Assembly (NCBI RefSeq): GCF_013318015.2
Contig: NZ_CP115842.1
Span: 186,001-250,000, forward strand
Origin: Agrobacterium tumefaciens
GTDB lineage: Bacteria > Pseudomonadota > Alphaproteobacteria > Rhizobiales > Rhizobiaceae
Length of the DNA: 64,000 nt
Direction: 5' to 3'
The translations under genes and the position numbers were made by a program. Below, piece by piece: positions 1 to 8,268 of the stretch. The notes under the pieces were generated by a model. That model was not told the DNA's origin. It did no database searches and was given only the letters and a program-made list of their open reading frames with translations. The number at the start of each line of letters is the position of its first letter. The first letter of the stretch is position 1.

Positions 1-629
1 GTCTCGACGTCGCATGCGAGGCAGACTGGGCGAAAATTGCCAGTCAATTTCCCAAGATGGACGTCGTCGTCAACAATGCGGGAATAACAGGCTTTGAAGG
101 ACCATTCGAAGGGGCCCCGCCAGCCCATGATCCAGAAAATGCCCAACTTGCTGATTGGCACAAGGTCCATGCGGTCAACCTGGATGGCACCTTTCTGGGC
201 TGCCGTTATGCAATCCGCGCCATGCGAGCAAATGGTGCGGGGTCGATTATCAACATTTCCTCACGCTCAGGGCTTGTCGGAATTCCAATGGCAGCGGCCT
301 ACGCCTCATCCAAGGCCGCCGTCCGCAACCACACCAAGAGCGTGGCCCTATATTGCGCCGGTCAGGGCCTGAACATCCGGTGCAATTCAATTCACCCTGC
401 AGCCGTGATGACACCGATGTGGGAGCCGATGTTGGGAAATGGCCCGGATCGCAAAGATCGTGAAGCCGCGCTGGTCAAAGAAACGCCCATGCAACGCTTT
501 GGCAGAGCCGAGGAGGTAGCCGCACTCGCAGTCCTGCTCGCATCTGACGAGGCAACTTATATGACTGGGGCCGAACTGAACATCGATGGCGGCATTCTTG
601 CAGGATCAGCCGCAGCACCGGGAAACTAG
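1..629 (+). CDS. SDR-family NAD(P)-dependent oxidoreductase, 5' end cut by window
   Basis: This is the C-terminal part of a classical short-chain dehydrogenase/reductase. The reading frame is open from base 3 without a start, so the N-terminal TGxxxGIG nucleotide-binding motif lies outside the window. What is visible is the NNAG motif that follows beta strand 4, the catalytic serine region (NISSRSG), the YxxxK active-site pair in YASSK, and the C-terminal part with [11 protein letters not shown] typical of this family. The protein would reduce or oxidise a hydroxyl/carbonyl group with NAD(H) or NADP(H) in the cytoplasm. The substrate cannot be told from this fragment, and no neighbour in the window is clearly linked to it. 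Confidence 0.9.
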   Translation, partial: LDVACEADWAKIASQFPKMDVVVNNAGITGFEGPFEGAPPAHDPENAQLADWHKVHAVNLDGTFLGCRYAIRAMRANGAGSIINISSRSGLVGIPMAAAYASSKAAVRNHTKSVALYCAGQGLNIRCNSIHPAAVMTPMWEPMLGNGPDRKDREAALVKETPMQRFGRAEEVAALAVLLASDEATYMTGAELNIDGGILAGSAAAPGN

Positions 630-866
630 AATAACGGGCTATGGAATGACCGCACCTTCTTGGTCCATTGCCCCCATTATGATGGAAGATAGTAAAGGTC
701 GAACTTCCACCGACCAGTTCTGTGGCACTCCCGGCAAACGCGTCAAAACCTTGGATCATTTGGGAAGAGTTCGGCCCAAATGATTTATGACGGCAATTGG
801 CGCAAACCGATCAATCTATGCGTTGACGATCGTCGCTAAAAACTCAAGACGCACCCAGATGGAAAA

Positions 867-890
867 GGCCCTCCCGGTTCGGAGAGGGCC
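867..890 (-). terminator. Rho-independent terminator of the GCG_CRPN-type gene
   Basis: Seven-bp perfect arms GGCCCTC/GAGGGCC with a GC-rich loop, followed on the minus strand by TTTTCC. It lies 8 bases after the stop codon of the gene at 899-1225. Confidence 0.75.
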
Positions 891-898
891 TGTTTTCA

Positions 899-1225
899 TT
901 ACCATCGATAGTCGCGACGGTCTCGCCATTCGCGATGTTCGCGCCAATCTCTGCGCTCGCGCCATTCTCTGCGGGCCTGACGTTCACGCCACTCCCTGCG
1001 GGCTTCCCAGCGATCACGTCTGTCCCAGCCGCGCTCATATCTCGGCGGTCCATTGGGCCGGCAATATCCGCGCGGCGATAGATGAAAGCCGCGTCCGCAA
1101 GCATAGTCCACACTTTGAACGTTGGATGCCAAGGGTGCGGCCGGTTGACCGACAGGCATAGCGTTCGCGCCACTGCCGAACAGGGCACCGAGAATTATTC
1201 CAGCGCTTAAAATCATCTTACGCAT
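899..1225 (-). CDS. Small secreted GCG_CRPN-type protein with Arg/Trp-rich repeats
   Basis: A 108-residue protein with an N-terminal signal peptide (basic start, hydrophobic core, cut near ANA at about residue 22). A conserved-looking core follows, CGRGFHLSPRGYCRPN, which matches the GCG_CRPN 'prefix-to-repeats' pattern known from many Rhizobiales exported proteins. The C-terminal half is a degenerate repeat of W-R-E/D-R units (REWRERQ, REWRERR, REHREWRDRR), very rich in Arg, Trp and Glu. The two core cysteines could form a disulfide in the periplasm. The function of the family is not established. It is a single-gene unit with its own terminator downstream and a hairpin covering its ribosome binding site upstream. 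The start is placed at the ATG six bases after GGAGGGA. Confidence 0.8.
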   Translation of the reverse strand: MRKMILSAGIILGALFGSGANAMPVGQPAAPLASNVQSVDYACGRGFHLSPRGYCRPNGPPRYERGWDRRDRWEARREWRERQARREWRERRDWREHREWRDRRDYRW

Positions 1226-1231
1226 TTCATC

Positions 1232-1254
1232 TCCCTCCTTCCGGGATGGAGGGA
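1232..1254 (-). promoter_or_regulatory. Hairpin that sequesters the Shine-Dalgarno sequence
   Basis: On the minus strand the leader reads TCCCTCC, a nine-base loop, then GGAGGGA. The second arm is the Shine-Dalgarno sequence of the gene at 899-1225 (six bases before its ATG), and the first arm is its exact complement. The 7-bp stem should hide the ribosome binding site unless it is opened by heat, a protein or an RNA. Confidence 0.55.
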
Positions 1255-1523
1255 TTTAGCGCCCTTTCCGGTGAACTGTGGCTGAATGAATCTTGATGTT
1301 TTCGTGGCAAAAACTCCACAATTGTGGCAGATGCCGGCTTCGCGTTTCGATCACTGCGAAAGGGTGAAGCGGCGTCAAGGCGGCGCGGCTCACTGCCCCG
1401 CCCCAGTCAATGCAGACCTGTTATTCGTTTATGTGCCAGTGGGTTGAAGGGGCGCGATGTATCCCCTCCGGTTGCAGTCCCGCGGTTTTCGTCATAGTCC
1501 TCAAGCGAATGAGGAGACGGTGA

Positions 1524-1742
1524 TTGAACCCCAATCTGGACACAAAGCCCGAACCAAAGCCAAAGAGCAAACGCCTCATCTGGCCTTGGGTGCTGTTGGC
1601 CGTTCTAACGCTTGCAGCCGTTCTTGCGCTTGCGGGCATCTATATTTACAGGGAGCTGACATCGACGGCCGAGGATCTGGCTCGAACCTGGCGCGACCTC
1701 GTGCAATTGTTCTGGCTGATAATGCCGGACCGTCAGCCCTAG
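1524..1742 (+). CDS. Small single-span membrane protein, unknown function
   Basis: A 72-residue protein starting at TTG with a good ribosome binding site (GAGGAG, seven bases upstream). The N-terminus is hydrophilic and lysine/proline rich (about residues 1-17), then comes one clear transmembrane helix (about residues 18-42, starting LIWPWVLLAVL and ending near AGIYIY), then a short tail. The positive N-terminus suggests it stays in the cytoplasm. I do not recognise the family. A hairpin with a T-run follows 65 bases after the stop. The TTG start and small size keep the call moderate; another frame with a GTG at 1520 overlaps but has no membrane-protein character. Confidence 0.5.
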   Translation: MNPNLDTKPEPKPKSKRLIWPWVLLAVLTLAAVLALAGIYIYRELTSTAEDLARTWRDLVQLFWLIMPDRQP

Positions 1743-1807
1743 TCTTGGGTAACAGAAAGGCGCTAGTGGCAAAGCCTGAGCGCGGCATGGAATCCCAAAA
1801 AAATTGA

Positions 1808-1850
1808 AGAGTTTGCGGCGGCGGTGTATCGGATCGCAAACTCTGTTTTT
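1808..1850 (+). terminator. Stem-loop with T-run before the LysR gene
   Basis: Perfect 10-bp arms AGAGTTTGCG (1808-1817) and CGCAAACTCT (1835-1844), followed by GTTTTT. It probably ends the transcript of the small membrane gene. It also sits only 16 bases before the LysR start codon, so it could alternatively act as a leader structure or operator of that gene. Confidence 0.55.
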
Positions 1851-1860
1851 GGGAACCTGA

Positions 1861-2751
1861 ATGCAACCGTCTTTTAGATTGCCGCCGCTGGAGGCGCTTG
1901 TTGTTTTTGAGGCCGCGTCCCGTTTGGGCAGCTTCTCCCGCGCGGGCAACGAGCTGGGCCTGACGCAGAGCGCCGTCAGCCGGCAGATCGGCAAGCTGGA
2001 AGCGTTCATTGGCTCCAAGCTTTTCGAGCGCGTGCCGACAGGCGTGCGACTGACGACCATCGGCGAAAACTACTCGATCGATATATCGCGGCTGATCCTC
2101 GATATCGCAAGTGTCACGGACGGCGTCCGCTCGTGGACCGGCGCCAGCCAAATCACCATCGCCTGCTCTCGCGGGATTGCGGATCAATGGTTCATGCCTC
2201 GCCTGCAGAAACTGAAACGCGATATTCCCGGCATCGAATTGCGGGTGCGGGTAACTGACGATGTGGCACATCTGCGTCTGGATGAATTCGACCTGGCTAT
2301 TTTCTATCGCAAGGAAAGACCGATTGGCGTCTGGCTATCGGAACTCGGCCAGGAGGAGGTCGTCCCCGTTTCTGCCCGCGGCATGACCAATCTTATGGAG
2401 CAGAGGGCACCGGTTTTGATCTCCATCGAAGATTCGATGCGGGAATGGCAGGATTGGAGCGACTGGTGGCGCTCGTCACACCTGTTGCCGCCACAGGATG
2501 CAATCCAGTGGAAACTCGGAGACTATGGCCTCTGCGTCGCGGCGGCATCGCAGGGGCTTGGTGCAACGCTTGGGTGGACCTGGCTCATCCGCGACCAACT
2601 GGATAGCGGAGCGCTCGTTCCTGTGCATTCCCATGCCATGCGCTCGGAAGGCAAATTTTACCTGATGCGACCGGCAGATCGCCACCAGCGTAAAATTGTG
2701 CGCGAGGTTTCCGATTGGCTGATTGCAGACAACCATAAAACCGCGCGCTGA
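1861..2751 (+). CDS. LysR-family transcriptional regulator (GcvA-like)
   Basis: A 296-residue, full-length LysR regulator. Residues 1-65 hold the winged helix-turn-helix: the PPLEALVVFEAASRLGSFSRAG segment of the GcvA/AmpR branch followed by LTQSAVSRQIGKLE as the recognition region. The rest is the co-inducer-binding domain (about residues 90-290). The ATG is preceded by GGGAACCTG, with a strong inverted repeat just upstream. Neighbours are a small membrane gene upstream and a convergent small membrane gene downstream, so no obvious target operon is divergent from it. The ligand is unknown. Family assignment is firm, target assignment is not. Confidence 0.9.
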   Translation: MQPSFRLPPLEALVVFEAASRLGSFSRAGNELGLTQSAVSRQIGKLEAFIGSKLFERVPTGVRLTTIGENYSIDISRLILDIASVTDGVRSWTGASQITIACSRGIADQWFMPRLQKLKRDIPGIELRVRVTDDVAHLRLDEFDLAIFYRKERPIGVWLSELGQEEVVPVSARGMTNLMEQRAPVLISIEDSMREWQDWSDWWRSSHLLPPQDAIQWKLGDYGLCVAAASQGLGATLGWTWLIRDQLDSGALVPVHSHAMRSEGKFYLMRPADRHQRKIVREVSDWLIADNHKTAR

Positions 2752-2757
2752 AACCCG

Positions 2758-3039
2758 TCATGCCTGCGCAGGAGGTGTTTTGCGGCGCCGGTCCAGCAGG
2801 AACCGCGCGTAGCCGATGATGGTGAACAGCAGCCAGGCGACCTGTGAAATCAGCGAGCCGAGGTTGAAATTCCATATCAGCGAGTAGATCAGAAATACGC
2901 CACCCAGAACATTTAAGAGAGTGTAGCGCCAGTCTTCTATCGTCAGAAGTCGCAGCTGCAACAGGGCATAGGCGAAGAGATAAAAAAACGCTCCTGCAAG
3001 GCCGACAAGATCCGCTAGCCCCATTTGTATCCACTCCAT
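2758..3039 (-). CDS. Small membrane protein, CBU_0592-like
   Basis: A 93-residue hydrophobic protein with three predicted membrane segments (about residues 9-30, 41-57 and 63-80) and a basic C-terminal tail (LLDRRRK). The pattern D-x-x-G-x-x-G-A-x-x-Y ... L-N-x-x-G-G followed by an N-F-N-x-G-S stretch resembles the CBU_0592-type membrane domain found as stand-alone proteins in proteobacteria. Function is unknown. Two starts are possible, at 3039 (MEWIQ) and at 3024 (MGLAD, preceded by GAGTGG). The frame stays open far upstream, but that extension is antisense to the binding-protein gene and is not credible protein. It ends six bases from the convergent LysR gene. Confidence 0.7.
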   Translation of the reverse strand: MEWIQMGLADLVGLAGAFFYLFAYALLQLRLLTIEDWRYTLLNVLGGVFLIYSLIWNFNLGSLISQVAWLLFTIIGYARFLLDRRRKTPPAQA

Positions 3040-3258
3040 AAACACGCCCGCCCGGCGAGCGCCTGCTACACCGGACCCGCTCCGGCGCATCCCTTTACTC
3101 CGCTTCGCAGATAACCGGATGCGCTCAGATTTCATGACCCCATGCGCAAAAATCATACCCCCCTGCGCGCATCGGTATCTAGTGCCGAACCGTCGAGTAC
3201 GATACGCCACTGCCAGCCGCGCCTCGTCCGGCCCCGATAAAAAACAGGGAACCCAAAC

Positions 3259-4821
3259 ATGACATCCTCCCCCTTTTCCTTCTCGCTCGACCGGCGGCAT
3301 TTTCTTGCCGGCGCGGCCAGCCTCGCGGCGCTTTCTGCCGGTTTCATTACAGACGCCAGTGCGCAAGGCGCGGACACACCGAGGAAGGGTGGCGTTTTGA
3401 AATTGGGTATCGGCGGCGGCAGCACCACGGATAACCTCGATCCCCGCATCCTGAAAGACTGGGTGCCGGTCAATCAGGCCTTCATGATCATGAACGGCCT
3501 TGTCGAGATCGATGCCAGCAATCACGCTGTGCCTGAATTGTTCGAAAGCTGGGAAGCGCAGCCCGGCGCCGTGGAGTGGGTCTTCAAGCTGCGTCAGGGT
3601 GTCACCTTCCACAATGGCAAGACCCTGACGGTGGAAGACGTCATCTACTCCATCAACCTGCACCGTGGCGAAACCACCTCTGCGGCACGCTCGGTTGCGT
3701 CTGCGCTTAAGAGCGTCGACAAGCTTTCCGACACCGAGGTCAAGATCGTCCTCGAAAGCGGCAATGCCGACCTTCCTTACATCCTGTCCGACTACCATTT
3801 CCTCGTTGTGCCGGAAGGCTGGACGGATTTCAGCAAACCTGTCGGCACCGGGCCATTCGTGTTCGAAAGCTACGATCCGGGCGTTCGTTCGCGCTTTACT
3901 CGTAATCCGAATTACTGGAAGCCGAATGCCGCTCACGTTGACGCCGTGGAAGTCATCGTCATCAACGATATCGCCGCACGCACCAATGCCATGATGTCGG
4001 GTCAGGTCCATGCGATCAACCAGCTCGACTTCAAGACAGTAGACCTGCTGCGCCGTAACCCCAACCTCAACATCGTCCAATCGGCTGGCGGCCAGCACTT
4101 CACATTCCTGATGGATTGCACGCAGGCGCCATACAAGGACAACAATATCCGCCTTGCCATCAAGCACGCCATCGACCGCGAGCAGCTTTTGAAAACCGCG
4201 CTGCGTGGCTACGGCCGCATCGGGAACGATCATCCGATCCCGAGTTCTGACCGCTTTTATGCCGCGGATCTGGCGCAGCGTCCCTACGACCCCGAGAAGG
4301 CGAAGTTTTATCTGAAGCAGGCTGGCCTCGATACGCTCAAGGTAGAGATTTCCGCTTCCGACGCCGCCTTCTCCGGCGCTGTGGATGCAGCGGCGATTTT
4401 CCGCACGAGTGCGGCCAAGGGCGGCATCGATGTTTCGATCAAGCGCGAACCCGCCGATGGCTACTGGGACAATGTCTGGATGAAAGCTCCATTCTGCATG
4501 TCATACTGGGGCGGACGCCCAACAGCAGACCAGATGCTGACCATCGCTTACCAGTCCACCTCGGCGCAAAATGATACGCACTGGAAGAACGAAAACTTCG
4601 ACAAGAAACTCATCGAGGCGCGTGCACTTCTCGATGATGCGAAGCGCAAGGAAATCTATGCCGAGCTTCAGGCGCTCATCTCCAATGAGGGCGGCGCCAT
4701 GATCCCGATGTTCGGAGATTATCTGGATGCGACATCCAAGAAACTGAAGGGCGTGACCACGCATCCGATGTTCAACTTCATGGGTGCCCGTCTCGCTGAA
4801 AAGGTCTGGTTGGACGCATAA
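3259..4821 (+). CDS. Peptide/nickel-type ABC transporter substrate-binding protein (family 5)
   Basis: A 520-residue periplasmic binding protein of SBP family 5 (DppA/OppA fold). A twin-arginine signal is visible: DRRHFLAGAASLAALSAGF, with cleavage near DASA at about residue 35. Mature-protein hallmarks are the GGVLKLGIGGG strand, the WVFKLRQGVTFHNGK segment and a VGTGPFVFESYDPG motif, all typical of the family. It should bind peptides or similar solutes and deliver them to the permeases encoded next. It is the first gene of a tight operon; its stop overlaps the first permease start by one base. The exact ligand cannot be read from sequence. Confidence 0.93.
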   Translation: MTSSPFSFSLDRRHFLAGAASLAALSAGFITDASAQGADTPRKGGVLKLGIGGGSTTDNLDPRILKDWVPVNQAFMIMNGLVEIDASNHAVPELFESWEAQPGAVEWVFKLRQGVTFHNGKTLTVEDVIYSINLHRGETTSAARSVASALKSVDKLSDTEVKIVLESGNADLPYILSDYHFLVVPEGWTDFSKPVGTGPFVFESYDPGVRSRFTRNPNYWKPNAAHVDAVEVIVINDIAARTNAMMSGQVHAINQLDFKTVDLLRRNPNLNIVQSAGGQHFTFLMDCTQAPYKDNNIRLAIKHAIDREQLLKTALRGYGRIGNDHPIPSSDRFYAADLAQRPYDPEKAKFYLKQAGLDTLKVEISASDAAFSGAVDAAAIFRTSAAKGGIDVSIKREPADGYWDNVWMKAPFCMSYWGGRPTADQMLTIAYQSTSAQNDTHWKNENFDKKLIEARALLDDAKRKEIYAELQALISNEGGAMIPMFGDYLDATSKKLKGVTTHPMFNFMGARLAEKVWLDA

Positions 4822-5768
4822 TGACTAAGCTTATCCTGAAGCGCATTGCTTTGGGTATTTTGACGCTTCTGCTGGTGTCGGCGCTTATTTTCGCCGGCAC
4901 TCAGCTTCTTCCCGGAGATGTGGCGTCGGCAATACTCGGACAGAATGCGACTCCTGAATCTCTCGCCGTGCTGCGCGCCGATCTCGGTCTGGAGCAGCCC
5001 CTTCTGCAACGTTATCTTTCCTGGCTCGGCGGTTTCGTGACCGGCGACCTTGGAAATTCGCTGGCAAACCACCAGCCCGTTGCAGCTCTCTTATGGCCGC
5101 GGTTCTGGAACACCATGGCGCTGGCGCTTTATGCCGCCGTCGTGTCCGTTCCGGTTGCCGTACTTCTGGGTCTGTTCAGTGCCATCTGGCGCGGCAGCCT
5201 GTTCGATCGGGCTGTCAACATCGTTGCGCTGGGCTTTGTTTCCCTTCCGGAATATTTTCTGGGCCTGTTGCTGATCCTTTTCGTGTCCGTGCAGTACAAT
5301 CTTTTGCCGAGCCTTGCCGACACTTATCCGGGTATGGGCTTTGCGGATTGGCTGAAAGCCACCACGCTTCCTGCTCTGACGCTGGTTCTGGTTACTGTGG
5401 CGCAGATGCTGCGCATGACCCGCACCGCCGTTCTTGCGGTGATGGATCAGGCCTATGTCGAAACAGCCTATCTCAAGGGATTGCGGACCAAACGCGTGGT
5501 TCTTCGCCACGCGCTTCCCAACGCCGCGGCCCCGATCGTCAACGTCGTATCGTTCAACATCGCCTATCTCATCACCGGTGTGGTGCTGGTAGAGGCCGTG
5601 TTCAACTATAACGGCCTTGGCCGTTTCATGGTCGATGCCGTTTCGAAGCGGGACCTTCCGCTGGTACAGGCAGCAGCCCTCGTTTTCGGCGCAACCTACG
5701 TCATTCTAAACATCATTGCCGATGTGTCGGCAATTGCGCTTAACCCGCGCCTGAGGCATCCCCGATGA
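4821..5768 (+). CDS. ABC transporter permease, DppB/OppB type
   Basis: A 315-residue inner-membrane permease. It has the N-terminal membrane segment and ILTLLLVSALIFAGTQLLPGD block diagnostic of the DppB/OppB branch. The ATPase-contacting EAA loop lies around residues 210-230 (YVETAYLKGLRTKRVVLRHALPN, shown here only as a landmark near the QAYVETA start). Six transmembrane helices are predicted. It begins at the last base of the binding-protein stop codon and ends four bases into the next permease gene, so translation is probably coupled across the operon. It forms the pore together with the DppC-type partner. Confidence 0.93.
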   Translation: MTKLILKRIALGILTLLLVSALIFAGTQLLPGDVASAILGQNATPESLAVLRADLGLEQPLLQRYLSWLGGFVTGDLGNSLANHQPVAALLWPRFWNTMALALYAAVVSVPVAVLLGLFSAIWRGSLFDRAVNIVALGFVSLPEYFLGLLLILFVSVQYNLLPSLADTYPGMGFADWLKATTLPALTLVLVTVAQMLRMTRTAVLAVMDQAYVETAYLKGLRTKRVVLRHALPNAAAPIVNVVSFNIAYLITGVVLVEAVFNYNGLGRFMVDAVSKRDLPLVQAAALVFGATYVILNIIADVSAIALNPRLRHPR

Positions 5769-6589
5769 AAATGCTCCGCACCATCACCCCAACCGCATGG
5801 GTCGGTCTTTTCATCATTTCGGTCAACATCGTCCTGTTCGCAGCCGGTCCGCATATCGCGCCTTTCGGGCAGGAGGAGATCGTCGGTTCGCCTTTCGATC
5901 CGCCTTCGGCAATGCACTGGTTTGGCCTTGATCAGAACGGACGCGATATGCTGTCGCGCCTTTTGGCCGGTGCGCAAATCTCCATCGGCGTTTCGCTGGC
6001 GGCGTCCCTGCTCTCCTTCACAATCGGGATCACGCTTGGTTTCATCGCGGCTATCTTCGGCGGCTGGCTCGATATGGTTCTCTCGCGCATCGTCGACACT
6101 ATCATGTGTATTCCAGTGCTGATCTCGGCTCTTGTCGTGCTGCAGGCGCTAGGCTCGTCCATCCCCGTGCTGATAGTGACCATTGCGCTTCTGGATTCCA
6201 CCCGCGTCTTCCGTCTGGCGCGCATTGTCGCCCAGGGCGTGAATGTGCTGGAATATGCCGAGACCGCGCGCCTGCGCGGAGAAGGCCTGATCTGGCTAGT
6301 GTTCAGGGAGATACTGCCCAATGCCCTGCCGCCGCTCATTGCGGAATTCGGCCTGCGTTTCTGCTTCACCTTTCTGTTCGTGGCCGGTCTGTCCTTTCTC
6401 GGGCTTGGCGTTCAGCCGCCTTTCGCAGACTGGGGCGGCATGGTGAAGGACAACCAGCAGGCCATTCTTTATGGCCTCTACGCACCGCTTTATCCGGCCG
6501 CTGCCATCGCCGTTCTCACCATCGGCGTCAATCTCGTCGTGGACTGGCTGCTGGCTGGCCGCAGCGCAATTCAGGGAGCAGACCGATGA
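5765..6589 (+). CDS. ABC transporter permease, DppC/OppC type
   Basis: A 274-residue partner permease of the DppC/OppC branch. It carries the typical periplasmic segment between helix 1 and 2 with HWFGLDQNGRDMLSRLL, which marks this subfamily, then five further helices and the EAA loop near residue 165 (YAETARLRGEG). It overlaps the preceding permease and the following ATPase gene by four bases each (ATGA). With the DppB-type protein it makes the membrane channel of the importer. N-terminal domain is slightly short compared with many DppC proteins but complete. Confidence 0.93.
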   Translation: MKMLRTITPTAWVGLFIISVNIVLFAAGPHIAPFGQEEIVGSPFDPPSAMHWFGLDQNGRDMLSRLLAGAQISIGVSLAASLLSFTIGITLGFIAAIFGGWLDMVLSRIVDTIMCIPVLISALVVLQALGSSIPVLIVTIALLDSTRVFRLARIVAQGVNVLEYAETARLRGEGLIWLVFREILPNALPPLIAEFGLRFCFTFLFVAGLSFLGLGVQPPFADWGGMVKDNQQAILYGLYAPLYPAAAIAVLTIGVNLVVDWLLAGRSAIQGADR

Positions 6590-8199
6590 GTAACAATGAG
6601 GTCCTGCAAATTCGCGGCCTGAAAGTTGCTGCGCCGAATGGAGCAATTCTGGTTGATGGTATCGATCTGGATCTCAAGCGCGGTGAGGTCAAAGGGCTGA
6701 TCGGTGAATCCGGCGCCGGTAAATCCACCATCGGGCTTGCCGCCATGGGATATGGCCGAAACGGTTGCCGAATCGTTGGTGGAGAAATCGTCGTGAATGG
6801 CGTTTCGCTGATGACGGTGGATCGCGCCGGTCGTGAGGCGGCGCGCGGTGCGCGCATCGCTTATGTGGCGCAAAGTGCAGCTGCGGCGTTCAACCCTGCC
6901 ATGAAGATTGGCGAACAGATTATCGAGGGGCCGCTTTACCACGGCGTCATGAACCGGCGGGAAGCCGAAGCCTGGATGCTGGAACTGCTGCAAGCGCTGC
7001 AACTTCCCGATTATCAGAATTTCGGCGACCGTTACCCGCATCAGGTCTCCGGTGGGCAGTTACAGCGCGCGATGGTGGCCATGGCGATGTCATGCCGCCC
7101 TGACATACTCGTGCTGGACGAACCCACAACGGCACTCGATGTCACCACGCAGATAGAGGTTCTGGCCCTGCTCCGCAGCCTCATCCAGCGCTACAATACC
7201 GCCGCCCTCTACATCACGCATGACCTTGCCGTCGTCGCGCAGATTGCTGACAGCATCATGGTCTTGCGCCATGGCAAAAAGGTAGAAGCCGGTTCTGCCG
7301 AGGATATCCTCGAGCACCCGCAGGAAGACTATACGCGCCGCCTTGTATCCGAACGCCAAGCCAGCATGTCCGGCGAATCCGTCCAGAACAGGGGTGGTGA
7401 AATCCTGCTGGAAGCGCGTGGCGTCACCGCCTACTACGGTCGCAAGAAGGTGCTGGACAACGTTCACTGCGAAATCCGAAAGGGCGAAACACTGGCAGTC
7501 GTGGGTGAATCCGGTTCGGGAAAATCCACTTTGGCCAGGGTTATTGCCGGGTTGCCGCCGCAATCCTCCGGAGTCATTTCGCTGGCTGGACACCGGCTTG
7601 CGGACAAGTACTCCAGGCGTTCGCGCGAAGATCTTCGCCGTATCCAGCTCGTTTACCAGCTTCCGGATGTGGCGCTCAATCCGCGCCACACCGTCGGCGA
7701 GATCATCGGCCGTCCCATGTCGTTCTATTTCGGAATGAATGACGATGAGCGCGCCTCCGAGGTGAACCGGTTGCTGGACCTGATCGGTCTGCCCCGGGAG
7801 TTTGCAGAGCGCCTGCCAAAAGCGCTTTCCGGGGGGCAGAAGCAGCGCGTGTGTATCGCACGCGCACTTGCCGCAAGACCCGATCTTATCATCTGCGACG
7901 AGGTGACATCGGCACTTGATCCTCTCGTGGCGGAAGAAATTCTCAGACTGTTGCGCTCGTTGCAGGATGAACTGGGCGTCTCCTATCTGTTCATCACCCA
8001 TGACCTCGGCGTCGTTCGCCGGCTCGCCGACAGGACGATGGTGATGCAGCATGGCCGCATTGTCGAAACCGGCACGACCAAGGAGGTTTTTGCACCTCCT
8101 TACCAACCCTATACCGAACAGCTCATCACCTCGGTCCCCGAACTGCGGCGCGACTGGCTGGATGGCGTGCTGGCAAGACGTGGCCTCCCCGCCGCATGA
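6586..8199 (+). CDS. ABC transporter ATP-binding protein, two fused nucleotide-binding domains (DppD-DppF type)
   Basis: A 537-residue protein with two complete ABC ATPase domains in one chain, so a single gene powers the importer. The first half has Walker A GESGAGKST, signature VSGGQLQR and Walker [13 protein letters not shown]. The second has [17 protein letters not shown] and LIICDEVTSALD. Short C-terminal extensions after each domain are typical of the oligopeptide/nickel ATPases. The start ATG overlaps the stop of the DppC-type gene. The second domain has LIICDE with a cysteine in Walker B, unremarkable in this family. It is followed after 69 bases by the hydrolase gene of the same strand. 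Confidence 0.93.
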   Translation: MSNNEVLQIRGLKVAAPNGAILVDGIDLDLKRGEVKGLIGESGAGKSTIGLAAMGYGRNGCRIVGGEIVVNGVSLMTVDRAGREAARGARIAYVAQSAAAAFNPAMKIGEQIIEGPLYHGVMNRREAEAWMLELLQALQLPDYQNFGDRYPHQVSGGQLQRAMVAMAMSCRPDILVLDEPTTALDVTTQIEVLALLRSLIQRYNTAALYITHDLAVVAQIADSIMVLRHGKKVEAGSAEDILEHPQEDYTRRLVSERQASMSGESVQNRGGEILLEARGVTAYYGRKKVLDNVHCEIRKGETLAVVGESGSGKSTLARVIAGLPPQSSGVISLAGHRLADKYSRRSREDLRRIQLVYQLPDVALNPRHTVGEIIGRPMSFYFGMNDDERASEVNRLLDLIGLPREFAERLPKALSGGQKQRVCIARALAARPDLIICDEVTSALDPLVAEEILRLLRSLQDELGVSYLFITHDLGVVRRLADRTMVMQHGRIVETGTTKEVFAPPYQPYTEQLITSVPELRRDWLDGVLARRGLPAA

Positions 8200-8268
8200 T
8201 CTGCGGGGCGGTTCACTCTTTGATGGGTGTCGCCTCGCATTCTTTCATTGTTGTCTCCCGGCAAAGCG

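Noticed and set aside
2758..4233. A long minus-strand open frame of 491 codons running from the small membrane gene through the binding-protein gene
   Set aside because: Only the last 93 codons look like a protein. The rest is antisense to a clear family 5 binding protein and has the composition of GC-rich noise.
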